Source: Syngnathus acus
Taxonomy: Eukaryota; Chordata; Actinopteri; Syngnathiformes; Syngnathidae
NCBI RefSeq assembly: GCF_901709675.1
Contig: NC_051090.1
Coordinates: 1,113,342-1,177,341, forward strand
Length of the DNA stretch: 64,000 bases
Reading direction: 5' to 3'
In this document: piece by piece, positions 47,483-58,900 of the stretch
Layout of the letters: each line of letters begins with the position of its first letter
Position numbering within the stretch: position 1 is the first letter of the stretch
Program-made: the position numbers and the translations under genes
Notes under the pieces: model-generated
Told to the model about the DNA's origin: nothing
Database searches by the model: none
What the model saw: only the letters and a program-made list of their open reading frames with translations

Positions 47483-50400
47483 CTGGCGGAAGCACAAAGA
47501 CAAAGACACGTGAGAACCTGAGCTGGCTCGGATGTCAAACGCTCAAGACACCGCAAGTTCCTTCTTCATATGTCATTCTGCCAAGACGGAAAACAGACCA
47601 GGCGACGGAATGACAATGAAACATGCACGTGATGAGACGCAACTTGAAATGGAAGAAGTCCTTACCTCAAGGACAAAAACGCCACAGTCGCTGTCATTTT
47701 TCTGCTGAGGAATCCCCTGAGGAGTCAACAAGTCGAGCTCAATAACAAATCCTTCATTTGTATTCATATTCATGGCACATTAAGTCAAAGATATAACAGG
47801 CAGGAGTATTTCAAGCCTCGTAGATTACAATTTCACATTTCTTAACTGCTTACCTTGATGATTGCAATCTTCCAACCTTTCAGGAATTCCGTCTTTTTCT
47901 TCTCTTGAGCTTCAGACTGAAGGTACTTCATGATGTTCTAATCGAGGAGCAACAACATTTTCTCTTAAAGCGATGCGATAATGCTCAAGTGAGCAAAAGA
48001 AACACAATATTCATCTGAATCGATGCCTAGCTCAAATGTTCAACATCACAAACTCAAGAATCGGCGTTGCTTCAGAAACAACATCGACGACAAATCATCC
48101 GGTGTCATGAGCAGCGTTTGGCATCAAATGATATCAACACAACACTCACGTCCGCAGTGTGTCGGAAGACAATGCCTTGGCTGTCAAAGTAATTGATGGT
48201 TTTAGTTGCCATGGTCACGCTGACGAGAGACCAATGGATTTCTAAATGGATGGGAATGAGCAGTAGCCACTTAGAGAATAAATCCACCTGAAAGAAAGAA
48301 AAAAACAAAAACATCGATACACTGATGCATATGATACACTCACTGTCATTATCATTACAGTATTAGTACTAAAGTAAAATGGTAGTAGAACAAGAAGGTG
48401 CTATATTTGCTGAACTGCAATGTGATTCTTTAAAGTCGAATGGTGTCCTTACTTTTTTGGTCCATCTCTTTACACCTTCATAGCCTTTGGCATCCAACTG
48501 CTTGTGGAAGAAACTGTTGAAAAAATGGACCTAGAAAGTAGAAATACAAAAAATAAAGATGATTTCGTTGATCTAAAAGCATAATTCAGATTCTACTATG
48601 CTCTGACTTAGCATTTCCAAGTATCACTCACATTGTGCTGGGCAGCTTCCATAATCAAGTCTCCATATGTGTTGATAATCTGATGAAACAAAGAGAAGCG
48701 GTGTAAAAGATGATTTAAGTGTCTCGACGTAGCTGCTCAAATAAATGTTCTACTTTGTGAGCGGTCATTGAACACATCTCAGGTTTACTGAGATCACAAA
48801 TGTGTGAGTAAAGTGGAGTGGAGTGGAGTGGTGTGTGACTGTGACGAATGGAAAAGTGTCACTAGTTTGCCTAATAATAGTCATTACTCTTTTGTGGCTG
48901 CTGTGCACAGTTTTAGGGCAACGTCATGAAATGGCTTGAATAAAAAGCCAGCAAAGTAATGAATGGATTTTCTTTCGATCGAATTTTGAGATTTCCCCTC
49001 ACCTGGTCATTGATCCAGTTCTGGTCCTCCAGCGTTCCAAGATCTTCCAGACTCAACGTATGTTTGTTATAGATAACCATGAAGCCGGCAACAGGTGCAG
49101 AGGCTAGTGCCGCCTTATAGCGCGCCATTTCCCGTTGGATGTTTAGACCCCTAAAACAAAAATGTGTCACATTAGCACAAGAAAAGTTGAAAGCTAAAAG
49201 AGCATTTAGCGTGCACTAACAGCTTTCTGAAGTCGCCACAGTCGCCGTTTGTCTTCAGGTATTCCAGAACATCGGTCTCGCTGAGGGGAATGAAACTGCC
49301 GTATTTGATGTAGAAGCCCTCCAAAAAGTCTAAAGCCAAGATTAGAGGTTTTTCATGATGAAAGCAGATGGAAAAACAGATTCAATTCAATGCTTACGAC
49401 TCTTATGTACGTGCAATTTGATTTCAATCATGTTAAATAGTGTGATGATGTGAGGACTACCGTTTGTGTTCCAAAACATCAATCTTACCATGGACTAGAA
49501 TAATAAGTCTCTCCAGGCTATCACTTGGCGTGTCTCCATCCATCTCTTGCACGTCTGTTTCTTCGGACAGGTTCTTCTCCCACGTTGCGGGGTGACAGTA
49601 CAAACGGTGGTCTATCAGCGCGCAGCTGTACTGCGTGCTGCATACGCGAATAGGATCACGGTTTGAAGTAGAAAGCGCACTTGGATTCGCACAGTCCGTT
49701 TCCATGGCTGTGGCGCCGGGATCGCGCTCTGCAGGTGAACTTTCGTTTCCATTGGAAAAAAGAGGTGAGAGGCAAAGAGATGACGAGTCCGTTCTGTTCC
49801 GCTCCAGTTCTACTTGCATCTCTGAGTCGTGGTTCTGAGGACTTGCTGGCCTCGAAGGTGAAGCTGAGCCTCCGGATGAGCAAAGCGTCCCGTTTCCTGT
49901 TTCGCCGCTTTTGTCGTCAAGTGTCTCCCTTTTGGATTCTGTTTCAGACAAACCCAATGAATCTCCGTTTCCAACCTGCGATGTAACTGATGCACTGTTG
50001 ACGTGAGCCCCTGAATCGGACAGGGTTTGGGCATTTTCAGAATTGTCATTTTCTACACCTTGTTTCATTCCAATGAAAGTTCCCCCTTTTGAAGCTGGCA
50101 CGCTCACTTGCGGGAAATCCGCCTGGCCGTTGTCCAAGACGTTCCCATCGAGTAGAGAGATACAGACACGTGAAGGAACAGTTGGCCCTGGCTGGGTAGT
50201 TGATATTTTCATCCCTTCATGGATGTCATTTTTATCCTCAACATCCTCCAAGACGTCCCCTGTCAGATCAAAGTCTATAATTCCCATAATATCGTCCCCA
50301 CTTTTGTCATGGATGTTTCTTCCGGAGCCCCTTCCTCTGCCTCGTCCCCTCCCTTTCCCTCGACCTGAGGTTGTGACATCATGTCCCCTTTTGTTGGGGC

Positions 50401-50770
50401 CGCAACAGTCACAGGTCTTGGGAGTCCTCTTTCTGCCTGATGTCCGGCCATTAATTGTACTATGGGCGTGGGTTGCTGGGTGGGAAGAGGACCAGTCCGA
50501 GGCCGGACTTGAGTTACCTTGAAGTGCTGTTTTAGGGGTTAGAACCGGTGAACCAGCTTCTGCGAGATTCTGAGTCGTGGGCTGGGGGATATTTGAAATG
50601 GAGGTAACATTTGAGTCAAGTGCTTTAGCTTGGATATGAGACGGGTCCTTGTCAGAAGTTTCTATGAGAGGCAGCACTGGAAGAGGTGCTGCTTGCTCAG
50701 GAGGTGCTGCCTCTGTTATATTAGGTGGAAGAGATGTTTTCATTGGGGAAGCAGAGTTGCTGTGAACCAT
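47372..50770 (-). CDS. senp5: SENP5-like SUMO-specific (sentrin) protease, complete
   Basis: Nine coding exons encode 682 residues. SENP3/SENP5 proteases remove SUMO, mainly SUMO2/3, from targets and act largely in the nucleolus. The long first coding exon gives a disordered N-terminal region with an RG-rich run (GRGKGRGRGRGRGSGR) and a cysteine cluster KRTPKTCDCCGPNKRG, recalling KRKGFCYGCCQGP of human SENP5. The C48 peptidase domain follows: YNKHTLSLEDLGTLEDQNW, HFFNSFFHKQL, the catalytic His in LEIHWSL, Asp in NYFDSQGI, Gln and Cys in PQQKNDSDCGVFVL, and the end DMPRIRKRIYKELC. FDSQGI and DCGVF favour SENP5 over SENP3 (DSQRT, DCGAF). An in-frame TGA lies just above the ATG. The paralogue call is less sure than the family. 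Confidence 0.93.
47666..47716 (-). CDS. senp5: senp5 exon 8 with catalytic Cys (DSDCGVF)
   Basis: A 51-base, phase 0 exon with acceptor gactcctcag and donor CTTGAG|gtaagg. It encodes GIPQQKNDSDCGVFVLE: the oxyanion-hole Gln and the nucleophile Cys are both intact. Confidence 0.96.
47854..47937 (-). CDS. senp5: senp5 exon 7 (NIMKYLQSEAQEKKKTEF)
   Basis: An 84-base, phase 0 exon with donor ATCAAG|gtaagc. It encodes the helical stretch between the catalytic Asp and Cys, equal to NIRKYLLTEAREKNRPEF in human SENP5. Confidence 0.94.
48150..48287 (-). CDS. senp5: senp5 exon 6 with catalytic His and Asp
   Basis: A 138-base, phase 0 exon with acceptor ctttcag and donor GCGGAC|gtgagt. It encodes LLLIPIHLEIHWSLVSVTM, with the catalytic His in IHW, and INYFDSQGIVF, with the catalytic Asp in FDSQ. 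Confidence 0.96.
48453..48530 (-). CDS. senp5: senp5 exon 5 (VHFFNSFFHKQL...RWTKK)
   Basis: A 78-base, phase 0 exon with acceptor ctttctag and donor AAAAAA|gtaagg. It encodes VHFFNSFFHKQL and GYEGVKRWTKK, both conserved in the SENP3/SENP5 core. Confidence 0.95.
48632..48679 (-). CDS. senp5: senp5 exon 4 (IINTYGDLIMEAAQHN)
   Basis: A 48-base, phase 0 exon with acceptor tttcatcag and donor ACAAT|gtgagt, matching VINMYGELIMDAVPDK in human SENP5. Confidence 0.93.
49003..49150 (-). CDS. senp5: senp5 exon 3 (YNKHTLSLEDLGTLEDQNW)
   Basis: A 148-base exon with acceptor gtttttag and donor GACCAG|gtgagg, phase 2 in and phase 0 out. It starts the C48 protease fold and contains the QNWIND motif that contacts SUMO in this family. 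Confidence 0.95.
49221..49329 (-). CDS. senp5: senp5 exon 2 (FLEGFYIKYGSFIPLSETDV)
   Basis: A 109-base exon with acceptor ctttag and donor AAGCT|gttagt, phase 1 in and phase 2 out. It encodes the KYGSFIPLS motif that precedes the protease core in SENP3 and SENP5 (KYGSLVPLS in human SENP5). Confidence 0.93.
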
Positions 50771-51032
50771 GACGTACTCCTTTGGTCATTTAACCCCATC
50801 CCAGAGACTTCAAACTCTGATCTCTTCTCCCATATTGCTCTTTTTTTCCATGTGGTGAGGAATATTCTTGGTCTCTCTTTTAAACTGGACCCAAAACAAA
50901 AATAATCGTTTTCCTCTGGGTATTCCCAGACAATGTTACAGGTGGTAGCAGAACACAAATTGGTGGTATGGAGTGTAGCTCAGTTGCAGTTCGATATCAT
51001 ACTTTGGATCAGGATTACTCCACAAGTGACTC
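49489..51032 (-). CDS. senp5: senp5 first coding exon (coding 49489-50770; leader 50771-51032)
   Basis: The acceptor ttcctcattag precedes 51032 and the donor CCATG|gtaaga follows 49489, phase 1. The ATG at 50768-50770 has G at -3 and +4, and an in-frame TGA lies 18 bases upstream. The leader carries several upstream ATGs. The coding part holds Ser/Pro/Thr-rich sequence, the CDCCGPNKRG cluster, the RG repeat and an acidic stretch (DLTGDVLEDVEDKND). Confidence 0.92.
50740..50799 (-). promoter_or_regulatory. overlapping uORF at the senp5 start
   Basis: ATG (50797-50799, G at -3 and G at +4) opens 19 codons in another frame, runs over the main ATG, and stops at TGA 50740-50742. That stop overlaps the ATG of Met10 (50741-50743) as ATGA. 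Seen in sequence; a translational role is inferred. Confidence 0.5.
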
Positions 51033-51356
51033 CTAATGAGGAACAAAAAGAAGAATTTCAAGTGTGAAATACAGAAAGAAACATCAGCATACAGCACAGA
51101 AGGCATATTTTACAAAGTATATTCTCTCTGGAAAATAGGATTTAATAATATGGTGTACTTGTGACATTTTTACATTTCTGCTGTTATGCAGCAAAATGAC
51201 ATGACCACTAATCATGAACTAAATTCAATCAACTTATTTGCATTCGTGCATGCTGATGAAAAATATTCTATTTTGTTTAGTGACACAGTTGCTATTTGGT
51301 GAACAACTGGAGATGAGGGTTGCACAATCAACTGGATTTGACGAGATTACACTTAC

Positions 51357-51458
51357 CTTAACGCAGAACACCTTTTGATAGACTCAAAAACATTGTCATC
51401 ATTTCACCGACTTTATTCGATCATTTGCAAACAGTGCAATGATTCCCCGCTACAGCGT
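51357..51458 (-). other. candidate senp5 5'UTR exon 2
   Basis: Acceptor ttacattagcag and a perfect donor (GTTAAG|gtaagtg) bound 102 bases between the promoter and the first coding exon. It would be non-coding or carry short uORFs. Inferred from splice signals alone. Confidence 0.4.
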
Positions 51459-51766
51459 CTGCTAATGTAAAACCAATGGTCAAATCATTCGGCCAAACTA
51501 AAAATATCACATAAGCGGTTATGATATATACATCTATATATATATTTTAGGATTCACACCTCTGGATGCATGTGCTAGTAAGTTATTTTTGTGGACTTGT
51601 AAAGTTAGTCGCCATCCTGAAGCTAACGGCGTTAGCTAGAGCCAGCCAAAACAGAGACGAGGCGACGGTGGACAAAGAGAAAGTTTGGAGTAGATACTTT
51701 CGATTCTTACTGTGCATATTGTCAAAGGTTGAGACAACGCATACATGAAACAATCATATCATTTAC

Positions 51767-51870
51767 CTTGTCGGTGGGATGCAAGAGTTTTGTCTCATAT
51801 AGTGAGGATACGAGCATCAAATTGACGACGCGCATTGATGACGTCACGGTCACGATGTCAGTTCCCCTCG
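51767..51870 (-). other. candidate senp5 first (non-coding) exon
   Basis: The lower edge is the donor GACAAG|gtaaat; the upper edge is a guess near the CRE and ETS-like sites. No long ATG-led frame is open through it. Confidence 0.4.
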
Positions 51871-51900
51871 GCTCTTTCCGGAGACACACGAGCGAAGCTT
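51839..51900 (-). promoter_or_regulatory. putative senp5 promoter with full CRE
   Basis: A palindromic TGACGTCA (51839-51846) is followed upstream on the minus strand by a CCGGAAAG ETS-like site (core 51876-51881). Together they resemble a TATA-less housekeeping promoter. The sites are seen; the promoter role is inferred. Confidence 0.45.
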
Positions 51901-52019
51901 CGTCTACCAGGGCAAGCGCCGATCTATCGTCATATCTCTCTCTCGCTCTCGATATAAATCCACAATAACATAGCACACATAAATACCATTAACACAGCGC
52001 ATGGTTACTTTCAATTTAA

Positions 52020-52737
52020 TTACAAATATCAAGAAATAAAAACAATAAATACAACTGTCAGCTGAAGAACAGAAGGAAGTATGCACAAAATGAACATCAG
52101 TAAAATAAAATGTCAATCCTAAACATAAAAAACAAGGCAACATAAAGGGTTTTTCAACATAAATTCTGTTTCTTCCACAAGTACAGCAAAAACAGTGTGG
52201 AAAAGGCATGATGCTTATTGTTGCTGGAAGAGACCCAACATATATAAAACACAAATATTCATACACATTCCAGGGCAAAGGTTTAAAAATAAAAACACCT
52301 GAAATACAGACTATTTGCGTTTACACATAAAAGACAGTGTTGCAGTCCCACTGCAATAAACACAATCCATAGCTATACATTTCGTACTTGAGGTCAGTGC
52401 TAGAACATTTTCTAACTGGGATGTCTACATAATAAAAGAAAACAAAAGAGGCGTCCAATACCACTTTACGGATGTCATCTGGTTCCAGTGGCAAAGAGTG
52501 CCTTCTTAAATTGAACATTGGCGTATATCTTTAGTCCACCAATGTATGTAGAGTGTATATTTTGTTTCATTTTATAGTGAAAAGTATGGTATTGGGAAAA
52601 GTCATCAAGACAAGAGGGAAAATCTTTATCTGCTACTCTCATGACTTAAATAAAAAACAGTTGTTGATTTTTAAAAGTTGGTTTTGAAGAATATGTTGCA
52701 CAAAAGTGGTGCAGCAGAGTTCTGTAGCACTTGAACC
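52020..52737 (-). other. anos1: anos1 3'UTR exon (candidate)
   Basis: A strong acceptor (pyrimidine tract and tttcag, upper edge 52737) lies below the last coding exon. With the TGA stop used, the exon is 3'UTR. The lower end is not defined; an ATTAAA on the minus strand near 52012-52017 is one weak poly(A) candidate. It must end before the senp5 promoter at about 51,850. Confidence 0.4.
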
Positions 52738-52824
52738 TGAAAGGAAAAAAATAGAGGGTTATGAATTGATGGGAAAAATGCACGTTTTTAAACACATCAG
52801 CATGAAAAGAAAAGAAAAACTACC

Positions 52825-52953
52825 TCACAGTGCAGGAGTGTGAAAAGTCTTAGAGACCGCAGTGCCATTGCTGCCTCCGGCTGTTAAAACTTGAAGTCGT
52901 ACCTGGTAAAGGCTGTCATTCTGAAGGCCCTGAACTATCACCGCCCGCTGAGA
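52825..52953 (-). CDS. anos1: anos1 last coding exon (end of FnIII-4)
   Basis: Encodes [38 protein letters not shown] and then TGA (52825-52827), ending directly after the FnIII-4 fold. Human anosmin-1 continues with a His-rich tail, absent here. A donor (CTGTGAG|gtagtt) follows the stop; a second possible donor just before the stop (CACT|gtgagg) would replace it with about 30 residues from the next exon. Confidence 0.88.
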   Translation of the reverse strand, partial: SQRAVIVQGLQNDSLYQVRLQVLTAGGSNGTAVSKTFHTPAL

Positions 52954-55900
52954 CTGAGAGGTAAGACACATTTTCAGCAATGGAAATGGTGACTCATGAG
53001 TGGCTGCTTAAAATAATAAACAGCACGTGGACTTCTGTCTCACCGGCGCAATTGTCTGTGTCTGAGAGATAAGCGTGTCCTCGTGACCTTCTGCTCCCAA
53101 GGTCACACCTGACTGCAGGGTCCAAGTGAATTGGAAGCCATGAATCTCTGCCAGGTCCAGTGCATGTTGAGAGACCCTCCAGCGAAACATAGCCAGCAGT
53201 GTACCGTTGGCTTGCTGAAAATCTGCCGTCAGGCGCTCTGGGCGCAGTACCACCTTTCTGCCTGCTAGACGGCGCTCTGACCAAAAGAATAGGAGAGATT
53301 TCGTTTCAAAATCGACTTGGTATTTGTTTTCATGCTGTGCGATTGTACATTGACAACATTTTGATTTCAGTCATTCAAATGTGTATTATGAAAAGAAGCA
53401 TTTTGAGTATGGTCCGTATACCTTCATTGTTGCAGGCCAAGGCTTTGCCTCCTTTGACCCTGACGGATGAGCAAATTGGGGTGGTAACCCAGGCAACGGC
53501 TTCTGACTCAGGATCACTTTTCATCGCCACAGCTAGCCAGTACTTACATGCAAACAGTAAGCCCGTAATGGTGTAATGGGTACCCTGCAGGGTGAAAATA
53601 CGGCCAGATTTGTGAGGTAAGCCATGATTTATTGAAGTGACATATTGCTGGGGGGGGTTTTCCCTTTTGGAAACTTTTAGAATATTTATTTCATAATGCA
53701 ATAAAGATCACTTTCAACAATGTGACCTTGGCAGTTAAGTATATTGGCACTATTAAAGAATGAAAGATGTCTAATAAAGATTGAAAGATGCACTGAACAA
53801 AAGAAACCACTTTCAAAGAGCATCATTTTCATAAAAAAATGCTGCAAGTGTATATTTTTAGCGAGCACGGATTTTTCAGTTCTTGGTCAAGACACACTTC
53901 AATAGAAGCTAAGAAATCGGAGACAGAGATGATGACAAAAGTAAAGTGATGATGGCCAAGAGACATGCTTACACTAACACAGTAGATGGGGGCATTCCAA
54001 TGAAGGGGGGGGGGGGGTGAGTTATGGTTTTGAAACCCAAGCTCCCTGAGTCACATATGTAACAGCAAAACTGACACATCATTAATCAAGCATGAGAATG
54101 TACCTGCACGCTCGCTGTGCCCTCACTTCCCGTAACGTTAGCACTGCAAGCATGCGGGCGCCACCGCAAAATGTATGGACCGGGGTGACCATTCCTGGCT
54201 GCAATACAAAAAAACAAAAGCAACACGTCCAAATCCTGTTATTCTACATTCATTTTGATGACAGTCCAAAGTGAGATGTTATTCATTTTATAAATCTCCT
54301 CTTACTATCCAGCTGCCAAAATCTACAGGGCAGATGAGCGTGGAGAGCCTCCCTTGGGTTTTGTCTCTCATGCTACATTTGGTTCTGTTCTAGATGATAT
54401 CAGAAGAGGAAGCCTGCATGAACAACTCAGGGCTAAAAATCCCTGCCCTGCTGCTACCATCCTTTCAATACAATAAGGGGCACGTTTCATTTTTAGCCAA
54501 AGCTCTTTTAAAAAAATACATGGAAGAATTAGTCATAGTAAAGTCAAATATTTTTCTCCTAAAAAAGGTGTGACCCTTTTTATCTTCTATGTGTCCTATG
54601 AATCCCTTCTATTTGCACCACAGTAGAGAGAGGGACATGATGATTCCACCATTGTGACGTCCTCAGCAGTTGCGTGTTCCTTGATCAACCCACCATGCTT
54701 CGACCTCTTCCAGAACACCTTGACCCGTAGCTGACCGCCACGGTAATGGGGGGCAGCAACCTCCAGGCGAAGGTCACCAGGGACAACGGGGTCAAGAGGG
54801 GATTCGGGGTGAGGAAGAGAAGACAAATGGGGGAGCTCAGGGGAGGATGGGGAAGAGGATGACGGGGATGATGAGGAAGACGCCGAGGGGAGCTCATTGG
54901 AGAAGGCTTCTCCTTTCGTAGACTCTAATGGAGAGGAGGTGGGGGGGGGGATGTTTTTAAAATATAACAAATGAAATGGAACAATCAGATAACAAAAGGG
55001 TGTTGTATATAATTGACCTTTACTAGGGACTGTAGTAAAGGCAATGTGAGCTCTTGGGCTCTTGAGTCTCTTCTGACCCCAGTAGGCCACTGACTGTACA
55101 GACAGGAAGTAGGAAGTATCAGGGCGAAAGCCCTGGAGCCACAGCTCACACTGCACCTAAAACACAACACAAAAATGGAATCTTCACTATTAGATCGGGT
55201 GACGGGTGTCCTATACAAAAAATACGCCAATGCTCTGCTGCTTGAAAAACCACCACCACCACCACAGTCATTGCTAATGCTATATTTATCATTCTTCAAA
55301 TTCTTCAATCCTCTTCTCTTCACACAGTGATGATGTGTTTGCTCTCCTCTCATTTGATTGACAGGCAAGACCTGTTCTGCATTAGACCACTATTTGATTG
55401 ACAGCTCATTACCGACTCTTAGTCAATCAAATCTGTCTGGCCGTGTGGACCCGAACCAGCCACAACAAAGAGATGCTTGGACGATAACATGTTAGTGCCT
55501 ATGTGTGTGTATAAGACAAAATATCACAGACCTGAGTTAAAAGCAGTTCTTTGGTGACTGGAAGAGAAAATGAGCTTCAAGTATTTCTAGTGCAACCAAG
55601 ATTGAAAAAACATATGGCCGTGTGTATGTGACATTCAAAAAGAAAAGCCTGGATTTCTTTTTTTAGCGATGGGTGTCAGATGATATATGAAAGAAACCAA
55701 TATATATTCAGAAGTACTAATTGCAGTTTTCATGTTTGATGAAGCGTCCTTCCATTTCCTTTTAATGCCGCATATCCCGCAACGTCTCTAAAAAATAACC
55801 TCCTCATCTTTCGTGATAGCCACTATAATAACTTTTGTGCTGTTCTTGCTGCTTGCAACCTGTTGTGATGCTCCTGTCTTTTCGTGTGCCTAGTAAGTTG

Positions 55901-58900
55901 ATGCAGCTGCAAGTAAAAAAAAAAAACACTTGTTAAGAGGCCTCATTTAAATTCCAGGCCTCCCAGCCAAGCAGAACACAGGACCTGACTAAAGATAAAA
56001 GGCTCCAAAGGGCCCAGTCTGGGATCGCCATTACTACTTAGGATGGCTAAAACCATATGAGCAAACTTGCATTCAAAAGGCTTCATGTTTATGCCCTTCA
56101 TTTTTATTTTTTTCAAGATCGCCGATTACGTCAAAGGCCCTGATACACTTTGCTAACTTACCATCAAAAGATATTGACCGGAAAAGGCTAAGTTCAACAG
56201 AACATGGCTTCCAAGTTTTAATCGTATTTTCATTTTAATGGTTTCCATATGAAATAAGTCAATTCATTAGTTCCAGGCTCAAAAGGTCACGATTGTAAAA
56301 CTTTGATTGTAACTATACAGTTAATGTAGAATTGAAATAAATATTTGCTTACCCCTTGAGTCATTCTGCTGTTGCTTCTTTTTTTACTCTCCTTGATAAA
56401 CTGGCTGCGCGTCTTGTGATGTAATTCCTGTGTGTGTTTTTGTCTCCTATGTCGAGACATCCAGGTGACTCTGTAGTTGCGAACTGGCAAGTCTCCATCC
56501 TCAGGGGGGTCCCAGTGTATTAAGGCGGCCACGCTTCCCCCTGACCTATGGAGACCAAGTCAACATGTCAAAACACGGCAAACATAAAAGTCAAGCAACT
56601 TTTGGAACCTTATAATGACCTTTCGGTTAGTGCAGCAAAAAAGATTCACAATCTGTATTATGATTATTATTAGCTGAGTACCTTTCTGTCATCCCAACCA
56701 GAGTTTGGTTGCTCACTCGTATATTTACCGGAGCTTGTGGAGGTGCCGGATCTGCAGCAAGAGAGAAAGCGAGAAAGACATTTTATTTAGGACTTGAGCC
56801 ACATGGAATTGCTTTCTCTTTATCCGGCTATCAAATATGTTGCATTTCAAAAAATGCAATGAAATCAGAGCTCTCTAGACTTGTGCCTGATCAGGGTAAG
56901 CGCAAGGGGAAAAGGCTCATTTCCTCTTGATCTGATTGAGGTCCATTCAGCCAATTGGATTAATAGCATCAAAGGTGAGCGAGCGTGACAAGAAGGTTTT
57001 CAGTAGCTACCGCAACGTAGACATCTACGTTTGCATCGAAGTACAAGTGGTGAGGTCGCTGATATTTGGACACAGAGCCTGTGTCTCGTTAGTCCCTCGC
57101 TGTATTTGATTACAACTACAAAAAGTATCTGATTAAAAGCACTTCCCCCATGGCAGCTCTCCCACTGGCCAGAGACCACCGGATGGCCTTTCATGCACAG
57201 GCCAAAGTTTCATATTAGAATTGATGGGCTAGGTCATGTTTTTCTCTTTCTCCAAGGCCTTTGTTTATTTTGTTGCTCATCAGCCAGATGGATTTGAGTA
57301 TTTTGCAAGACATCAGGATGAGTTCTGAATTCCACATTCTCCTGTGATTACCAAAGAGAAGCGGCACTGTCGACTGGTGAGGTCACGCTAGAAAACACAC
57401 GAGGAACCTGCTTGACATCTGCTAGCTTCCTGATTTCTAACCCCTGACCCCTCACCCCTGACTAATCAGTCCAATGAAGTAGAAACACACCACTCTGACT
57501 GCTATCAGATGCTATTTGGAATGTCGGTGTGTGTGTGTGTGTCTTTACCCTTTGACACCGAACCCTAATTTAACACACACACACACAGGTATGCACAATT
57601 TTAGCATGAAGCCAACAAATCAGCTGCACTTTTGTTGATATTATGGTCAGGTGAGTAAAGCACAGCTCACTCGGTGAGTGTGCTCGTCTGACCTTTATTG
57701 GAGATGTGGTGCTTGCTTGGTGTGGTGAAGCCCCTGCTGCCTTGACTGTTGACTGCCGCCACTCTGAACTGATACCAACGCTGAGGTCTCAGATCTGACA
57801 GTAGCGCATCTTCGCAAAGAGTCTAAAAAAAACAAAACCAAGATGCAGTTGAGTGAAAAAATATGCTCAAAATGATTCACGGTCCTTCGTTGTCAACACT
57901 TGATTCATCAAACCAAAGTGATGACTGTCTGTCATCATGACTGTCATCACTTGTGGAATAAATTGCAAGTGCATACTTTGAATGTCAGTTGTGGCAGCAA
58001 ATGGAGGCACTCGTAATAAAAGTTTGAGAAAAAAACTTTTGTCAGAGGTTGTAAGGCTAAGTTCTTTCAACAGCACATGCAAATGAAGTGCGAAAATCAT
58101 CAAGTGTGGTATTTGTCATTTTCATTTGACAGTGCTGAATATGGGATGGAAATATTCATGGTGTTGCTAACAAAATAATAGATGACTCATCCATCTATAT
58201 TTTATTATAAATTGCTTGTGCTCATTAGGTAAACCTATTCCAAATGAGGTTGGATACAATCACCGATTATAAAAATGAGACAACGGGGGCCACTATTGTA
58301 AATAAACATTCCTCTCACAAGTGCATGACCATGCTGCCCTTCGTAAAATAACATTAAAATGACATGAAGACAGGCAATAGTAATTAAAATACACATCAGT
58401 GTCAAACTGCTACAGTTGTGTACAGTAGCTGGCTCAGCACACACAGACACGAGCCGTCATCTATTTAAGTCCATAATGAATGTTCAGTCATTCAGAGTCA
58501 GTCGGTGGAACCACTGTGGCTCCCAGTGGTTCCTTTTTAAGCTCTGCTTATTTACCTAACCTCAAACAGCCTACACGCACACTCTCCCAAACGTTCATAC
58601 GAGTGTGTCAGACTGGGCTGGGGAAAAGGTTTAGGCAGTCCACTGATGAGGTGGAAAGGCTCCATCATCCCCGCAGTGAATGATGAGGTATGAGATACGT
58701 TGCACGAGCTTTTGAGCTTGTTCAACTGTTAAACCTGCGGCAATATCAAATCCCCCAAGGCTGGCCTGGGATGAGAAAAAGATGCTTATTTACCATGGCA
58801 ACAGTCATCCACGGGGACGCGTTATCTTCACTGGGGTGAATGCCCGTGTTCCAGCGTGACTGGAGGACATAAAGAACCGGCTCCACGCTGACGTTGAACT

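Noticed and set aside
49457-49488. Extension of the first senp5 coding exon past 49489
   Set aside because: A good donor (CATG|gtaaga) and the correct phase of exon 2 show that this is intron.
54596-54693. Extension of anos1 exon 10 to a stop at 54596
   Set aside because: The donor at 54693 gives the phase required by exon 11, and the extra residues have no similarity to anosmin-1; this is intron read-through.
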